A stretch of 64,000 nt of DNA from Leptodactylus fallax (taxonomy: Eukaryota; Chordata; Amphibia; Anura; Leptodactylidae). Shown here piece after piece: positions 42,718 to 56,900 of this stretch (its first letter is position 1; each line of letters begins with the position of its first letter). Under the pieces are notes generated by a model that ran no database searches, was not told where the DNA came from, and saw only the letters and a list, made by a program, of their open reading frames with translations. Position numbers and translations under genes: made by a program. The stretch spans positions 4,390,501-4,454,500 of the forward strand of contig CAMRHE010000063.1 in the NCBI GenBank assembly GCA_947044405.1, written 5' to 3'.

Positions 42718-45547
42718 GATGTTTCATTTTGTTTTTTTTGCTTTTTAGTGAAGATTTTTATGTGTAGCCTGGATGGGTTTGGAAATGGAGGCAGAAGATA
42801 CAGGTTTCTATCCATGGCCAGCTTCAGACAAGTGGGGCTACGCCATATTTTTGAGTGTTTTAACCGGACCCAACCCAATCCCTGTGATAGTGTGAGATCA
42901 GGTCAGTAGATGCCTGGTTGGGCCGGGGCACTAATGTGTAATGCAACAAAATCCCTCATAATACGCTTATCTGAAGCTGTCCTATATCCGCCGCAGGCCG
43001 AGGTTCCTTACAGCCATATTGGTAATTTTACAGTTTATTGCAGCAGTGAAGAGTGACAGGAAGTGCAGCCATATTGCTTATCACCTTTAACCCCTTCCTC
43101 CTTATTCATTTTTTTACTTGCAGCCATATGATTTTTTTTATTTTTCTGTTCACAGAGCCGTATGAGCGGCTTAATTTTTGCAGGACAAGTTGTGTTATGT
43201 AAGGGTACCTTTTAATATTCTGTACAATGTTCTGGGGAAAAAAAATAATCAGAATAGGGTGGATTTGGACAAACTGCATTTACAGGCTTCGGTTTTACAG
43301 CGTTCACTGTGCAGCTAAAATGACATGTCATCTGTATTCTGTGGGTTGGCAAAATTTATATCATTTTTGTTAAGTTTTAACAAAAAGGGAAAAAAATTAA
43401 AATCCAAGACTTTGGAAAAAAAAAAATTGTTGGAGTCACCATATTTTGACACCTGCATTTCCATATATGGGGCTGCATAAGGTGTGGTGGGCTTTTTTTT
43501 TTTTTTTGGTAATTTATACTATTTTGGGGAATGTCTGATGTTTTCATCGCTTTTTAGTCAAATATTTTTTAAGGAGGTGAATCTGAAAAAAGTCTGGCTT
43601 TTTTTTTTATTATCATTTTCAGAGACAGGGCTTAACCAATACATTTTTTTTTTTGCTGATAAAAATTTGAATAAAAAGTACACCTGGCCCTGCAAAAAAA
43701 AAAAAAAAGCCCTGTGTATCTCCGTACACAGATACGTACAGAGTTACAGGTGTCAACTTTTTTTTGCATAGTTTTGGGATTTTTGTTAAGGGATTAAAAT
43801 ATAAAACTATATAAATTTGATATCCCTGAAATCATACTGAATCATAGAATACGGGTGACATGTCATTTTGGCTTCACAGTGAACGCTATAAAATCGAAAC
43901 CCATAAGAAAGTTGTACAAATGCAGTTTTTCTCCAATTCCACCCCATTCTAAAAAAATTTTCCAGCTTCCCAGTACATTGTACAGAATAATAGATGGCAT
44001 CATTATGAAGAACAATTTGTCCCGCAAAGATTAAGCCCTCAAATAGTTCTGTGAATCGAACAGTTATGGGGGTTTGGAGGGTGGGAAACCAAAAACGAAA
44101 ATTGAAAAATGCCACCAGTGGGAAGGGGTTGAGCACTGCGACATGCAGCTATAGGGTAAGTATAGTGCCACCATCCATTGTCATTGTTGTGGTTCCATAG
44201 CAGGTGCTGACATCACTAGTTTGGTGATATCATAGCAATTTGCTATACTTTTGGTAGGGATAAGTACATGTAACCCTTGAAGGGTTTCCAACATTATAAA
44301 TTGAGCGCTGGGGCCTGCACCTGCTCGGGGTGGTATTGGCGTAGTTGTGTTTGTTTCCCTTGCAGGTAAGACAACGTAGACACATCCCTCTATGAGCTGT
44401 CAGGCCCATGGGCCAGTAGGTCCTCTATAGGACACTGGTGTGTGTCATGATGTCATAGGAGTGATGATATCACAGGTAATGTTACTGTGTGATGGGACTT
44501 TACAGGGATTTAACCATTTATCATAGGATAGGCTGTAGCAGTCCCATAGCAATGAATGGAGTGGTGACCTTACATGAGAACCACCACTCCATCTTCACAG
44601 CACCTATAAGAGAATTTGTGAGCCCCTATTCTGATCACTGGGGATCCCTTGTGTTCAGACTCTTGAGGCCCCACATTGCAGAAAAGATTTTGCTGTGGTT
44701 CTTTGAACTAAAGTCAGGAGTGGCTTGAGCACAAGACTCAAAAAACCACAGCAGAATCTGCAAAAAAAAAAAAAAAAAAAAAGTGCAGCCTTAGGGCCAC
44801 AAGACAGATAACAGGGACTGCCCATTGTACACAGGGCCATGGTGCTGCAGGTTACTCCACCCATACAATTTGAGACAAATTCCAGTTTTTTTAAACTTTT
44901 TGAAACTTTATTAGAAAAAAAAAAAAAAAGCAAGTCTTCCTTGGCATGACAGTAAGTGTGTACATACAACATATGGTACAATGAGGTTCACAGTGTCATT
45001 TCCATGAATGTATCTCATCCGCCATACTCCCCGTACATACAAGGAAAGGGGACATGACCGCTGTAAATGACCATCATGCTCTTCGTCCACCAGGACACCC
45101 TCCTCCAGTAATGGCTGCTGTGGATGACCGTGCTGCTTTGAAACATTAGGAATGGAAAGTGCACTTAGACTATAGTTAACAGTAAAATGGTGGCATGACC
45201 ATGTTGGTCTATGACTCGAATATTGAAGACCTATACTTAGAACAAATCATCAATGGGGCCTGAAACCTGGGACTCCTGCCGACAGCTGTTTAATAAGCAT
45301 TGTGGCCTCTTTCCTGCATCATTGACATGGTACAGCAGCAGCTCAGTCCCTTTCAAGTGAATGGGTCTGAGCAGCAACACCAAACACAGCCTCTACACAA
45401 CGTACAGAATTGTGTTTGGTATTCAATAAAGAGCCCGCAATGCTCACCTGAATACTGAAAACCTCTTCAACCAGTTCATTTGTGGGGTTCCCACCGATCA
45501 CATATCCTATGGAGAACTCATCACAATCTGAGTCCTAGAAAACCCCT
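42718..45547. other. Intergenic between convergent gene ends
   Basis: AT-rich DNA with many A/T runs and partial repeats. A stretch around 43290-43340 (CGTTCACTGTG, TGACATGTCA) recurs inverted around 43855-43890, suggesting another long inverted repeat at about 43140-44060. No gene is seen. Confidence 0.45.
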
Positions 45548-45742
45548 AAAGGATTGTCCAAGATTAGAATAAAGGGTTAGCTACTTTCATGCCCAGAGAC
45601 AGCACCATTTATGGCTGTAGATTGTGAGTGGTTTTAAATCTTGGTTCTATTCACTGGAATGGGGCTGAACTGCACTACCACACACAGTCCACAGACAAGA
45701 GTGGTGCTGTTTTTGGAAAAAAGGCAAACCCTTCCCCTTTAA
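45548..45742. mobile_element. T2-type MITE, diverged
   Basis: Left TAAAGGATTGTCCAAGATTAG, cut here at its first 20 bases, and right CTTCCCCTTTAA. It shares the CAGCACCA and GGTGCTGTTTTTGGA parts with 41898-42133. Confidence 0.5.
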
Positions 45743-45861
45743 CCCCAACCGTTCATTACACGTTATACATTGTGACTATAAGTTTATGTGACTAGAAAGC
45801 ACAGCCCCTTACAGCAGCAGGGTAGTTGTGGCCGCAGCTGCTTGTTGGTTGGGACAATTGC

Positions 45862-46174
45862 TTAAAGGAGTTTTCCCAGGCTAAACAATTGATGATCTTA
45901 CTGATCCTTAGGTCATCAATTAAAGATCAGCAGGGGACAGACTCCCAGGCCCTTGCCCAATCAGCTGTTTGAAAAGACTGTAGTCTCTTCAGTATTTACC
46001 AAGCCCAGGGCTGTACAGTTGTATAGTGGCTGTGCTTGATCTCACTTGAATGGGACTGAGCAGCAAGTAGATCATGTCACCCTGGACCATAATGGCACAT
46101 GGCTTGTGAAACGGAAGTTGTCAAACCCCCAAAGGATAGGTCATCAGTATAAAAGGCCTAGAAAATCCCTTTAA
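45862..46174. mobile_element. T2-type MITE, complete
   Basis: Begins TTAAAGGAGTTTTCCCAGGC and ends GGCCTAGAAAATCCCTTTAA, with TTAA at both ends. The interior includes CTTAGGTCATCAATTAAAGA and GGATAGGTCATCAG, typical of these repeats. 313 bp. Confidence 0.72.
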
Positions 46175-46600
46175 ATTCTGGATTTGTTGGTCATGCTGGG
46201 TTCCTACAAGACAGAATGGATTGCTGCGAACCTTGTGACGAATCCCCTGAGCACTGCTCTATTTACTTTTAAGGAACTGATATAGATAGCCGAGTAGATT
46301 TCTTGTGGATAAAGCCCTAGCCATTATTTTGTCTGGCCAAGGTTTTCAAGCTTTGCAAAGGTTGAACACCAAGACAAGCGGCCCAGGAATCAGAGCTGGT
46401 TTCTGCTGCAGTGGACCAGGTATGGGCGGCCTTAGCAATTCTCATCTTACATCCTCCCTGCAGGAGATCTGTGCTTTACTCTTCCAGACAAACTTAAGTA
46501 TATATCAGTGTATACAACCAGACTACTAAACAATACACAAAGATGGAAGAAACTGCAAAAAACTCACTCAAAAACTGTTTACAAATATAAAAGTCATCAT

Positions 46601-46900
46601 TTAAAAGGGTTCTCCAGTGTCTACTATTGATGGCCTAACCTTAAAATAGGTCATCAATATGATATCTGTGAGGGTCCAACACCCAGGACCCTGGCAGATC
46701 AGCTTTACCAAGACAGCGGGGCTCCTGGTATTGTTTACAGCAGCTGGTTTTGGTCCTGTGGCATTGCTCCATTCGAGTCTATGGGACAGCACTGTAGTAC
46801 CTGACACTACACATTATACAGCTAGTGAGCAGCACAGCTCTCGGCATGTAAACTGTTAAAGGATAGGCCATCAGTAGGAGGAACTGGATAACCCCTTTAA
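46601..46900. mobile_element. T2-type MITE, complete
   Basis: 300 bp. Left TTAAAAGGGTTCTCCAGTG, right CTGGATAACCCCTTTAA. Inside are ATTGATGGCCTAACCTTAAA and AGGATAGGCCATCAGTAGG, inverted relative to each other. Confidence 0.7.
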
Positions 46901-47084
46901 GTGTTGAGCTGCAATACCAGACACAGTTCATGGCCAAGAATAGCGCTGTTTCAAGAAGGAAGAAAAAAAAAAAAAAAAAACTTATCTACTCTCGTACAAA
47001 CTCATCCTTTTGCCTATTTTTGGTTCCATTACACAACTAAAAGAATGGAGTAAGTTCGTAAATGATTGAAAATGTCACAAAGTA

Positions 47085-47300
47085 ATATTCTGCATAAGCT
47101 CCTATGCAGACCTGTCTCCATGGTAACAGACTACAAACCCTGTGTAGTCTGATCCTGCAGTCAGGCTCAAATTACCCCTCCTATGTTAACACAAAGGGGA
47201 CAAATGGATGGTAAAACATCTGCAGAATAAGATCACATAAGAGTTGTAGCTTGTTACTATGGAAACACATTGGTCTTCATAAGAGCTGTAAAACTGTAAT
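47085..47300. mobile_element. X-box MITE, both arms
   Basis: The left arm AGCTCCTATGCAGACCTGTC, then TCCATGGTAACAGACTAC, is inverted near 47230-47295 (GTAGCTTGTTACTATGGAAA, CATAAGAGCTGTA). It lies in the GEMIN5 3' flank. The motif at 47114-47127 fits the RFX X-box. Confidence 0.65.
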
Positions 47301-47416
47301 TATTTTTTTTTTATGCCAAGAACACTCACAAAATTGCTTCATTTGCATTGGAACAATGAAAAAAATTACCGCAAAAGGTGACATTCACTAAAGCTTACCA
47401 CCAGAAAGCCTTCATC

Positions 47417-47422
47417 TTTATT
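47417..47422 (-). terminator. Candidate GEMIN5 poly(A) signal
   Basis: AATAAA on the - strand (TTTATT on +), about 340 bp past the GEMIN5 stop codon. It is the first canonical signal downstream and is followed by a G/T-rich stretch. Use is inferred. Confidence 0.45.
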
Positions 47423-47763
47423 AGCAGTGCACTTTCTATCACTGCTGCGATGACAGTACATAAACAGAATATAGAAAACATGAAGAAGATGAAATCCTTG
47501 GCATTGACCAGCCTCATAACTGGCATGGAGTGCCTGTAAAGTGCCTCTTAAAGCTATAGTTCAGCATATTTCATGCATCCTAAGGCCTCGGTTAGACCAT
47601 TGCGGTTTCATTCCAGTGCTGCACACATAGTCTATAACCAGGCAGCTATATACACAGCGTGGATGACTATAGTATACAGCTTCTAAGAGAAGCAAAGGCA
47701 GCTGATGGATACGGCACTAGTGCAGTGGTTATTGCAGACCTGGAAGCTATAATATGCCAAATC

Positions 47764-47958
47764 TTACACTAAGTCTCTAGGCTGCTGCCCTTGTAGTGAT
47801 GGCACAAGCTTGCTGGCCACTTTCTGGTGGTCCGGTGACCCAGCACCATGGCTCTGCAGAAGACTTATGGCCTGTCCATGTACATCAGAGGACAACTTAG
47901 AAGATGGGAGGTGAAGTATGACCAGGCAGCTCTCCAGAACATCAGGGAACGGCAACAC
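47764..47958 (-). CDS. GEMIN5: GEMIN5 terminal exon
   Basis: 195 nt ending TAA at 47764-47766; acceptor TTTCCTCAG. Encodes [20 protein letters not shown] (as human FPDVLECCLVLL) and a divergent tail ending GQQPRDLV. Confidence 0.94.
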   Translation of the reverse strand: MLPFPDVLESCLVILHLPSSKLSSDVHGQAISLLQSHGAGSPDHQKVASKLVPSLQGQQPRDLV

Positions 47959-50900
47959 CTGAGGAAACAATGAAAAGTGTAAAAGGAACGAGACACAGCT
48001 ACGGAGAGATCTCAAGAGTCTGCAAGGTGACTCCACCTAACATCTCTCCAATGATCACCTAGCATGTGGCTAAGGTCTGCTGTTAGAAGCTGATACGCAG
48101 AGAACAGAGCAGGAAGCAGACAGCGCTGTTCTCTGTCTAGTGGCTGAACCGAGTCATTGCAGCTTAGGTCCCATTCAAATGAATAGGAGTTAATCTGCAG
48201 TACCTGGTCTGACCACTACACACAGAACAGCGCTGTTTGTTGCCTAATCTATTCTCTGTGTATTAGCTGCTGAGAAGAGCTGATCAGTGGGGGTGTGAGG
48301 TGTTGGACCCCCACCAATCTGATATGGATGACACAATGCAGAGATGTTTCAGAATTGTTAAATTATTTTGACTACTTTACTACAACAGACAAGCCACGAG
48401 TAGTGACAGCAGTAGTAGACAGTAGTGTACAAATCACTTTAGGTTGATATATTACAGTGTGCGATCACTGAGATTCCCCAGCCCAGCCACAAACTGCAGT
48501 ACTAGGCGCAGCCACAAGTAGGAAAGCACTGATGTGCTTTGTACAGCACAGAGATCAACCCCCGGGGACCCCTACCGATAATGTCAGACCTGTTCTAATG
48601 TAAACTCCTTTAAAGGGGGGTTCCAGGAATACATATTGATTGGCAGGGCTGAGCTGCAATACCAAGGACAGCTACTATACAATGTATAGCGTTATGGCCT
48701 CTTCTACCGTCTGATCTGTGGGGGTCCTGGGTGCCAGACCTTCACCCATTACACACTGGACGACCTATTCTAATGATCAATAACCAATATGCAAGTCCCG
48801 TAAAACTCCTTTACTACTATTTATTAAGATTGAACCCCTGTAAAGTGGTCCTGGTGCTGTAGCTCTTACTTTTAGGTATTCAGGAAATTCAGCCAGTTTA
48901 TGATTTGCTGTAGAAAGCTTCTTCATCAGTTCCGTCAGGGACACCGGATTTTGACTAGAAAAGCAGAATGACAATAAACACAAGACTTATGGAAGTAGCA
49001 ATGATAATGAACGTCTTAAGTCTACTCACATCTTGCTGTCGGGACCTTTCTCCGGTGAGGATGTTGGGTTGGAGTCGGAGTCCTGGTCTAGTTCTAGAGA
49101 GCTGTCCTGGATCTGCCGGTTCCTCTGATGCTGCTGTATCATCTCCCGAAGAGCCTGCTGAACATCCGCAATCTCTCGCTGAGCATTCTGGAAGCCGGCA
49201 TGGAGGTCTGACAGCAGCACCCCAAAATCACAATCAATCTCTGACGTCTCCTTCTCCCCTGGGACAGAGGCAACTACATCTTCTCCAGAAGAGATCTCCA
49301 TCTTCACATCTGACGGAGTCCACCACATGTCATACAAGCGGATATAGGCGAGGAACGCCTGCACGCTGTCGCACGCCACTAAGCTTTGTATGTTGTCTGG
49401 GCTGAGGTTCCGTCTTAGCTCATCACAACCTGTGGATATGGACATTCATGTCACAGACCATCTTGTATCATACTGTGCTGCAGTAACAATCCCAGGTAAT
49501 ACAGGTACAATATTCTTTTAAAGGAACCGTCCACAACTGAACAGACATTTCCATTTCAGTCAAAAGCTACATAGTGTAGAGAAAGTCTGCATATACTTTG
49601 CTGATATGCTAGGTTTTCTTCTTTATCCATGTTTAAAGCTATATCAGAAATCTGTCCATTTCCTGATACCAGAGAGCAGTGCATTGTGGGGGTTCAGGTG
49701 ACAATTACACAGTTAAAGGTGTTTTCTCACTAATGGCATTGGATAGGGAATAAGTATTTGATCTGGGGGTCTGACTACTAGGGCCCCCATGAGGCTAGAG
49801 CGGTACTGAGGGAACTCGGCCACTGTTCCATTGACTTCTATGGGATGGTGATCTCCATCTATGAGGGCTGGCTGAATACAGAGGAGGAAGGAGGCAGAGC
49901 GACTCAAGTGCTGGATGCTGGTTCTGATCACATGACACAGGATGCTAACCAACCTGAAAACTCATAGTTCATCTGCCATAGAACCAGGGAAAGAGTATGA
50001 AAACCCTCCATGCAGAACCTCTTTACTGCATCAGGTATAATCTTCTAGCACTTACCTTTCGGAAGCAGCAGCTGGGAAATTTCTTGCATTAATGTGAACT
50101 GCCCTGCCTGATGACAGCGGGAGATGGCATGGAGTAACGCTAACACCATCTCATCCCAGTTCTTCGAAAGGTAGCTCAGAGCAGATAGCGCCACCTCTTG
50201 AGCGATGTGGAGAAGCAGCTGTGTGATTGAAACAAACCAGGTTACCATGGACAATGAAAGAGTTAATAAATGACAAAGCAGATTAAAGAACGGGCAAAAA
50301 GCAACACTTCTGATCTGTAGCGTTTGTCACAGAAATTTCTAGGGCAAAGTCACTTCCGTACATCTGAATGGAGTTGTTTGTACAGTGTGTGTATGGATTT
50401 CGGCAATGGTTGAGAACTTTCTGCAACAAATCAGCCTCAAGTGAATATACCTTTACTATGTAGCAAAGATTCCCTTAAAGGAGATGTCTTGCCAAGAAAA
50501 TCTATATGCTCTTTCAATCATATATGTATGTTAATAAGAGGGTCCTATTCTCAAGAACCTCTTCTATTAACCAGAACAGCAATTCAGTACAGAGTGCAGC
50601 TCTTGGCCAGACAGGCCTGTATTAAAAAGAAGGCCATTAATGGCCGCTGCAGGTAAAATGTACAGCAAGCCAGAAGGCCTCCTGGTGTTAACAAATGATC
50701 GCTCTGGGGTTCTGAAGCTCAGGCTGGGCCAACTTCAAGATGAAAGTAGGTTTAATCGATACAATAACCCCTTTAAGGAATGTACCAATGTGAATAACAG
50801 ATACATAAATGGCTCCATTACCTGCTTGGGGCTGGTGTTGGCCGTGGTTGGTGGCATGTCAGATGTAGACAGCTGCTGACACGCCTCGGTATACTGCTCC

Positions 50901-53900
50901 TCCGAGGACAGTCCATACTCCATCTGCCAGAGGCCGGTCAGTTTACTTATAAATGACTCTTCACTGCCATGTCCTACCCAATCATGAAGACATGGGGTGG
51001 CCTGTGTCTTCCAATCCACCGGGGTCTTGTCTTGAAAGCGGTTAAATAGCAGTTCGCTGGTACAGAAAACCAGCCGGTGTCCCTGCAAATGACCCAAATA
51101 TACATAAGCAATATTCCCATGCTCTTTCTAGAGATAGGTGAACCTCCCAAGATTCATTTATATTCAGGTTTGGGTAGCTCAGGTTCCTGATTCGTTTCAG
51201 GCCAAACAAGTTTGGATAGAACCGGAAGTGAAATTATCACAATCACAGGCCTCAGCGATGACCCCAGACACATGACATCACCAGGAGAGTGCCAGATGCC
51301 GCAAGGAGGCCCAAAAGAGGTGAGTACCAATGTTTTTTTTTTTTTTGTTTTTTTTAATTACACCTCCCCTGGCCCTCCACCTATATATACACTGAGGTCT
51401 GAAGAGACCCGAGAGTATAATAATTTATCACAAAGCATGTGGTGGCCATTTTAGTTTGTTAGTTAAAAACCAAACAATTTGGTATCTCTCTACTTCTTTC
51501 TGACCCTAAAATCAAAAAACGAAGTGACGTTGTTCATAGCAGCCAATCAGAATCTAGTTTGCGATCGGCTACTATGGAAATTTCTATACATTATCAATAA
51601 TTCATCTAAACCTTTGTTGCCAGTGAGCCAGTTAAGGCCCTGGTTACTTTACTACTAAGGGTGTGTTCACATCATATCTTGAAACTAAAAAGGATTTAAA
51701 GGGGTTTTCCAGGACAAAGTGGACACCCAGAGGTGGGTGCATATGGTCAGGACTTCTGCCGGCACAAGTACCAGTGAGCACTGACCAGACAGCGGCGAGG
51801 GACACTGAAGTGCCGGGGAGAGGTGGGTATAACTTTTTTTATGTTTCACTTTCCCCGGCCTCCTGCCCAAGTACTGTAATACCTGGACAACCCCTTTAAG
51901 GGCAGAGCTCATGGACCCTGAGTAAATGGAGCTTTCAAGCTACAAGGCTTCACTTCTGAGCAGCTTAAAGGGAACACTGTATATGACCACCATCTTACTT
52001 ATGTCTCCTTTATTACACTGGCAATATTATGTAGAAAGTAAAGTCTATGAGTGACTCACCAGCAGGGTTGGGTGCTGCTTCAGAGATGCCTGGGCCCCAA
52101 CCCAGTTCTTGGTAGTGATGTGTTCCTGTGCACAGCGCTGAGCAAAGGAGGCTGCTAAAGTCTTCTCTCCTGATATTAGTGCAAGTTCAGCTGCGGTGCT
52201 GAGAGACAGCAGGTCCCCCTTCTTGGCCAGGACTTTAGCTGCATCATATGGGGATGAAGCCCCTAAGTAACTGAAAAAAGGGGGAGCAGAATTACAGTCA
52301 GTAGGTTGATCAATGGAACTTGAACCATCACTGACTTGCAGAAACACAAAGGTCTCTATAAGAAATCAACTCCTTGGTTACTGCTCAGAGATGTCTCTTA
52401 TTAGGAATCCATTCACATCGATGAAACTTTATCTAGTATGCTGTGTCATATTTCCAGTAACAGAAATCTCTGAGCTGTGCTAAAGGGATCAGCGCTTCTA
52501 TAAGAGTTGCTGCTGTACCATGTGACCAATGATCATCCCACAGGAAAGGTCATTAATATATAAGTTCCGGAAATACCCCTTTAAGCCCTGCCGGAGGCAG
52601 GACCTAATAGGCTAAGGGGCAGGGAAGGGGAATGGGTACACTACTTTCAATGTCCACCTCATTTTTATGCCTTGGTGGCACAACATGTGGCAGCCAAAAA
52701 TCAGCTACATTTAGTCACTTTGCATCACTAAAAATCTGACCAGGTCACCCTAACAGCACCAAGGTTGCACATGGTGCTTTACCTAATTATTAGTACCATC
52801 TAGGAGAGCCTTACCACTTAGCTGCCATAGAATAGTGACCATCTTGCTCCAGAATCGTGGCCCAGCTGGTATATAGATCTCTAAGTACAGGGTCATCTGG
52901 CTGCAGACGAGATTTGGCCACAGCAATGGCTTCTCTGGAAGATAAAACAAATACATAATGATCCATGTTTCAGCTCAGAAGACTTGAGCCTTCCTTAAAG
53001 ACGTATATGCGGCAAACCCACTTACCTGTATAAGTGGTTTCCTTTCAGGAGCTCCACCGCCTCGTAGACTTTATGAATGGACAGGAGGTGAGTGGCTGCC
53101 TTTACATACTGCTCCTGGAAGCACAGCTGCTTCACATAGGCTTCAACAGCCCAAACCCAGACCTTGTATCCAGCTAAATAAGAGGAAGACAGAGTGATAT
53201 TCATGCAGGGGTGTAACCAGGACCCAACACCTTGGGGTCCATCATACAGCAAGTTAAACAAAAATGCAGGACCGTATCCCCCAGTGAAATAAGCAAGAAA
53301 AAGTTGTGGCAAATCTGCCACATGTGAATTCACCCTAGTGATGACCATATTGGTTTAGTTTGAGAGGTCTGACTCTATATACTGTACATCTGCCATACTT
53401 ACCCATTGGTGCCAGAGCAAGAAGCTGGTCTGTAAGCTCTCCTCTCTCTGCAGCCAGCTGTATCGCCCCCTGCAGGTCACCTTTCCATAACATGATCTGG
53501 TGCTGGAGCTCGGAGTGTCCACTCTCCAGGTGACCTTTCCCTAATGTAAAAACAGGTAAGACGTCATATAAATAACCCATAAAGTGAATGAATGAAATTA
53601 AATACAATGTAATTATCTCATTACAGTCTTGACTGCAGAAAATCAGAGACCTCCACTCTCAAGACAAATGCAGTTCCTAGAGGTCGGACCTTTAGCTGTA
53701 GGGCATTTATGGCATATACTGTGGATATGCTATAACTGTCCCACATGGGAAATCCCATTTGAAGGGGTTTCCCAATAATTTGATATTTATGACCTATCCT
53801 TAGTCCCTTCTCACTTCCCCTGCAGAAGGAGTTTCCTCCGCCGTGATACTGCCATTCTACTGAAGAGACCGATTTCTATTGGCTGCTCTGTGGTAAACAG

Positions 53901-56900
53901 AGGATCATTACGCAGAAACCCGGCTGTGGAGAGTGACGGAGCATGTGTGTCCACCAATACACAGCTCATTAAGTGGATGTGCACACTGCTATCCAACTAT
54001 GAGCACCAGGTGGCGCCATACTATAATAGTTAATGTATGTCTCTTCACTGGATCTTTCTTAACAGCATGTGAATGACAAATTCTTCACTTCTTTCTAATC
54101 CATACAATGAATATGATATTGAATGAATATGCAGTCATTCATTGCTCACAGTCAAGAAAATAGTCATTGCTTACCTTCTTCCTCCATGAGCCGATGCAGA
54201 ACTGCTCGGTCACTGTAGAGGCCAAGATGGGATGAAAGGTCATTCAGAGAACTCATCCCCACTGCCGATTCTGTTAAGAAAGGAGACAGTCAGTATTCTG
54301 GTACAGTATGGCAGCCATGTTGTGGAATAACCAGTAGCAATGACAGCTCAGGAGACGGACAAGGTTACAGGTTTCTATTGACACCATTTTACTGCTTGCA
54401 TCATATAAATCTATAAAAATTTTTTGCAATTTTGCAAACATTTTTACTTATTTTGTTGTTAATTCTACAACCTACGTTACAGAACATTTCCCTCAAGAGC
54501 TGAATTCACAATTCTGTTTGTGGCTGCTGGATTACATAGACACATTCCATTCAGTTTATATTAGTTCCCACAATGCAGTGGGACAGTTTCTACTATAGTA
54601 CATCAGATTACTCTACATGGCCAGATGAGTTCTGGAAGATGCTGTCTTTACAAGTCACCAAAGCAAGTTCTATGCAAACATGAAGCCAGAAAGGAATGGT
54701 GGGAGATTTCAGCTCTGAAGCCTGCTGAATGCAGCTCTGAACCAGAATACAGATTGCAACTCTGGAGCAAAACAAGTAATGTGACATATTTTGGGGGTGG
54801 GGGGAGAAACTGGCGTATAAGGAGGATACTGAGGTGCAGTTTTTGCACAAGGACGTTTCGTGCACTTCAATTCCCGATCTTTGCCTCACCCACCACATTT
54901 TGTGAATGCGGGTAGTGCAGTGCGGGCCGATGAGGGGATGCCTTGGCCTGACTATATTTACTAAAACTCACACCAGTTTCTGGCACCGGGACCTGCCATG
55001 GCCTTTCCATAAATCACTCAGTCCCTACACCAGTCTGGCTGTTTATTAAGACGATACACCAATCTTAATTTGCCCCATTAGGTAGAATAATTCTATACCG
55101 CTATGCTAGTGCAGAGATTTTTCTCCTTACCTCATAAGCAGGGCAGAGACCTATTTCTATTGGCTGCTCTGTGGTAAAAAGAGGATCGTTATGCAGAGAC
55201 TAGACTGTGGAGAGAGTGATTGAGCATGTGTGTCCACCAATACTCAGCTCAGTAGGTGGACGTGCACAAAAATGGCGTTTATATGTGAATTGTGCAATTA
55301 TAATAAACTATCAATACAATTTTCATTTATAGTATCTAGCCAAAAATTCTTGTAAAATATGCAAACTGGGTCAACTCAGAAATAACAGAGAAAAATCTAA
55401 TAGGACGAAAGAAAAGAGACGACATCTGACATTTCCATGGGCATTATTGGGAGTTCGGGGAGTGATACCCTCACCTTCATTGGCACACAGGATGCCTGCC
55501 AGCTTCATACAATCCCGATGCTGCTCTTCTTTAGAGCGATGGTCTTTGTTGGTGCTAATCGGAAGTATCGAACGGGATTTCTTCTTTCGGCTGTGGGGGT
55601 CTAGAGGAGAAAGGATATGGAAATGTGCATTCAATTGAAATATAATGGAGGTCATGTAGAAAAGCTTTTCTATACAGAAAAAACGTTAAAGCCCCACTCC
55701 AGTGAAATTTATTATGTCTAAGTCCTGTAGTACAGAGCATAGTAATGTAAAGTGAACGATGCGCTCACTCACCCGGTGCATCATTCACTTTATTCAGTCA
55801 TTTCCCCCTGGCTGGTCATGTGATCAGCAGACTGACATCTGAGTATGATCCGAGTGCCTCCAGTTATCCACAGGATAGGGAATAAGTGTCCAATCCCGGG
55901 GGGCCCGGAAACAAGGTCCCCCAGTGATCAGGAAGATGGGGATCTTGCATGCCCGAAGGTCCATTGACTTCTATGGGACTGTAATCTCCAGCAGCCTCAT
56001 AGAAATGAATGGGGCACCGGTCACACAAGCGCACTGGCATTCCTTTCACAAAGGGGCTTGCAGTCTCCCGTCCTCCTGATTACTGGGGGACCCGTGTTCA
56101 GGCCCCTATGGATAGGGGATAAATGTCCATAACGCCACAACCCCTTTAACCATTGATCCACTACAAACCTCCTTTCTCCTTGGATTGCTCCTTCCTGGGT
56201 GCAGTTCTCTTAAATATTGGGCTTGGACTGCGCTTCTCTACACTCGGCGGAGGTGAAGCATCGAACACAGGTGGAGATTCTGCCATAGCTAGAATAATAT
56301 AGAGAGAATATGTGCATTGTATTATATACTAGGGGGTTACTGAATGCGGCAAGTTATAAGTCAGTGAGCCCAGAAGACTATAAGTTCACATACTTTTAGA
56401 TACAGAGCATAGGTATACAATATATTTGCAGCCCTACAACTCCCAGCAGGCTGTCAGGACATGTTAAGAGTTGTAGTTTTGCAGCAGTCTCACAATGTAG
56501 GGCACTGCAGTAAAGCAAAGTGCTAATCGGCCGGTTATAAATAATGCAGCGTATTGTGTTAATTATATTGACGCCCAAAGCAACTTAAAGTATAAAAACT
56601 TTCACATAACATCATATAGACAGATCCCTTGATAAGAAGACAAGATGGAGGGAAGACCCAATGTAACCCTCGCACTGTAGATGTGCCTAGAGTAACAAGT
56701 GGGGGATCATGGGGTCGGGAGAACCTCTGGTGCGGAGCTGAATTATTCATACGTATGCATCATTTATGGAGCAGAAATCATCGCAGAGGTCTTGGCCGTA
56801 CATTGGCAGCTCACAGACTACACAAACTTTATTTCTTCAGCCCCTAAATTATTTATATGGCAGCAGAAGCGTAAGAAATGTTAAAAGAAGATAAAATCGT

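Noticed and set aside
50475..50776. T2-type MITE between TTAAAGGAG and CCCCTTTAA
   Set aside because: Both ends have the right short motif, but beyond it the inverted match is poor and the interior is not palindromic. Left out as unproven.
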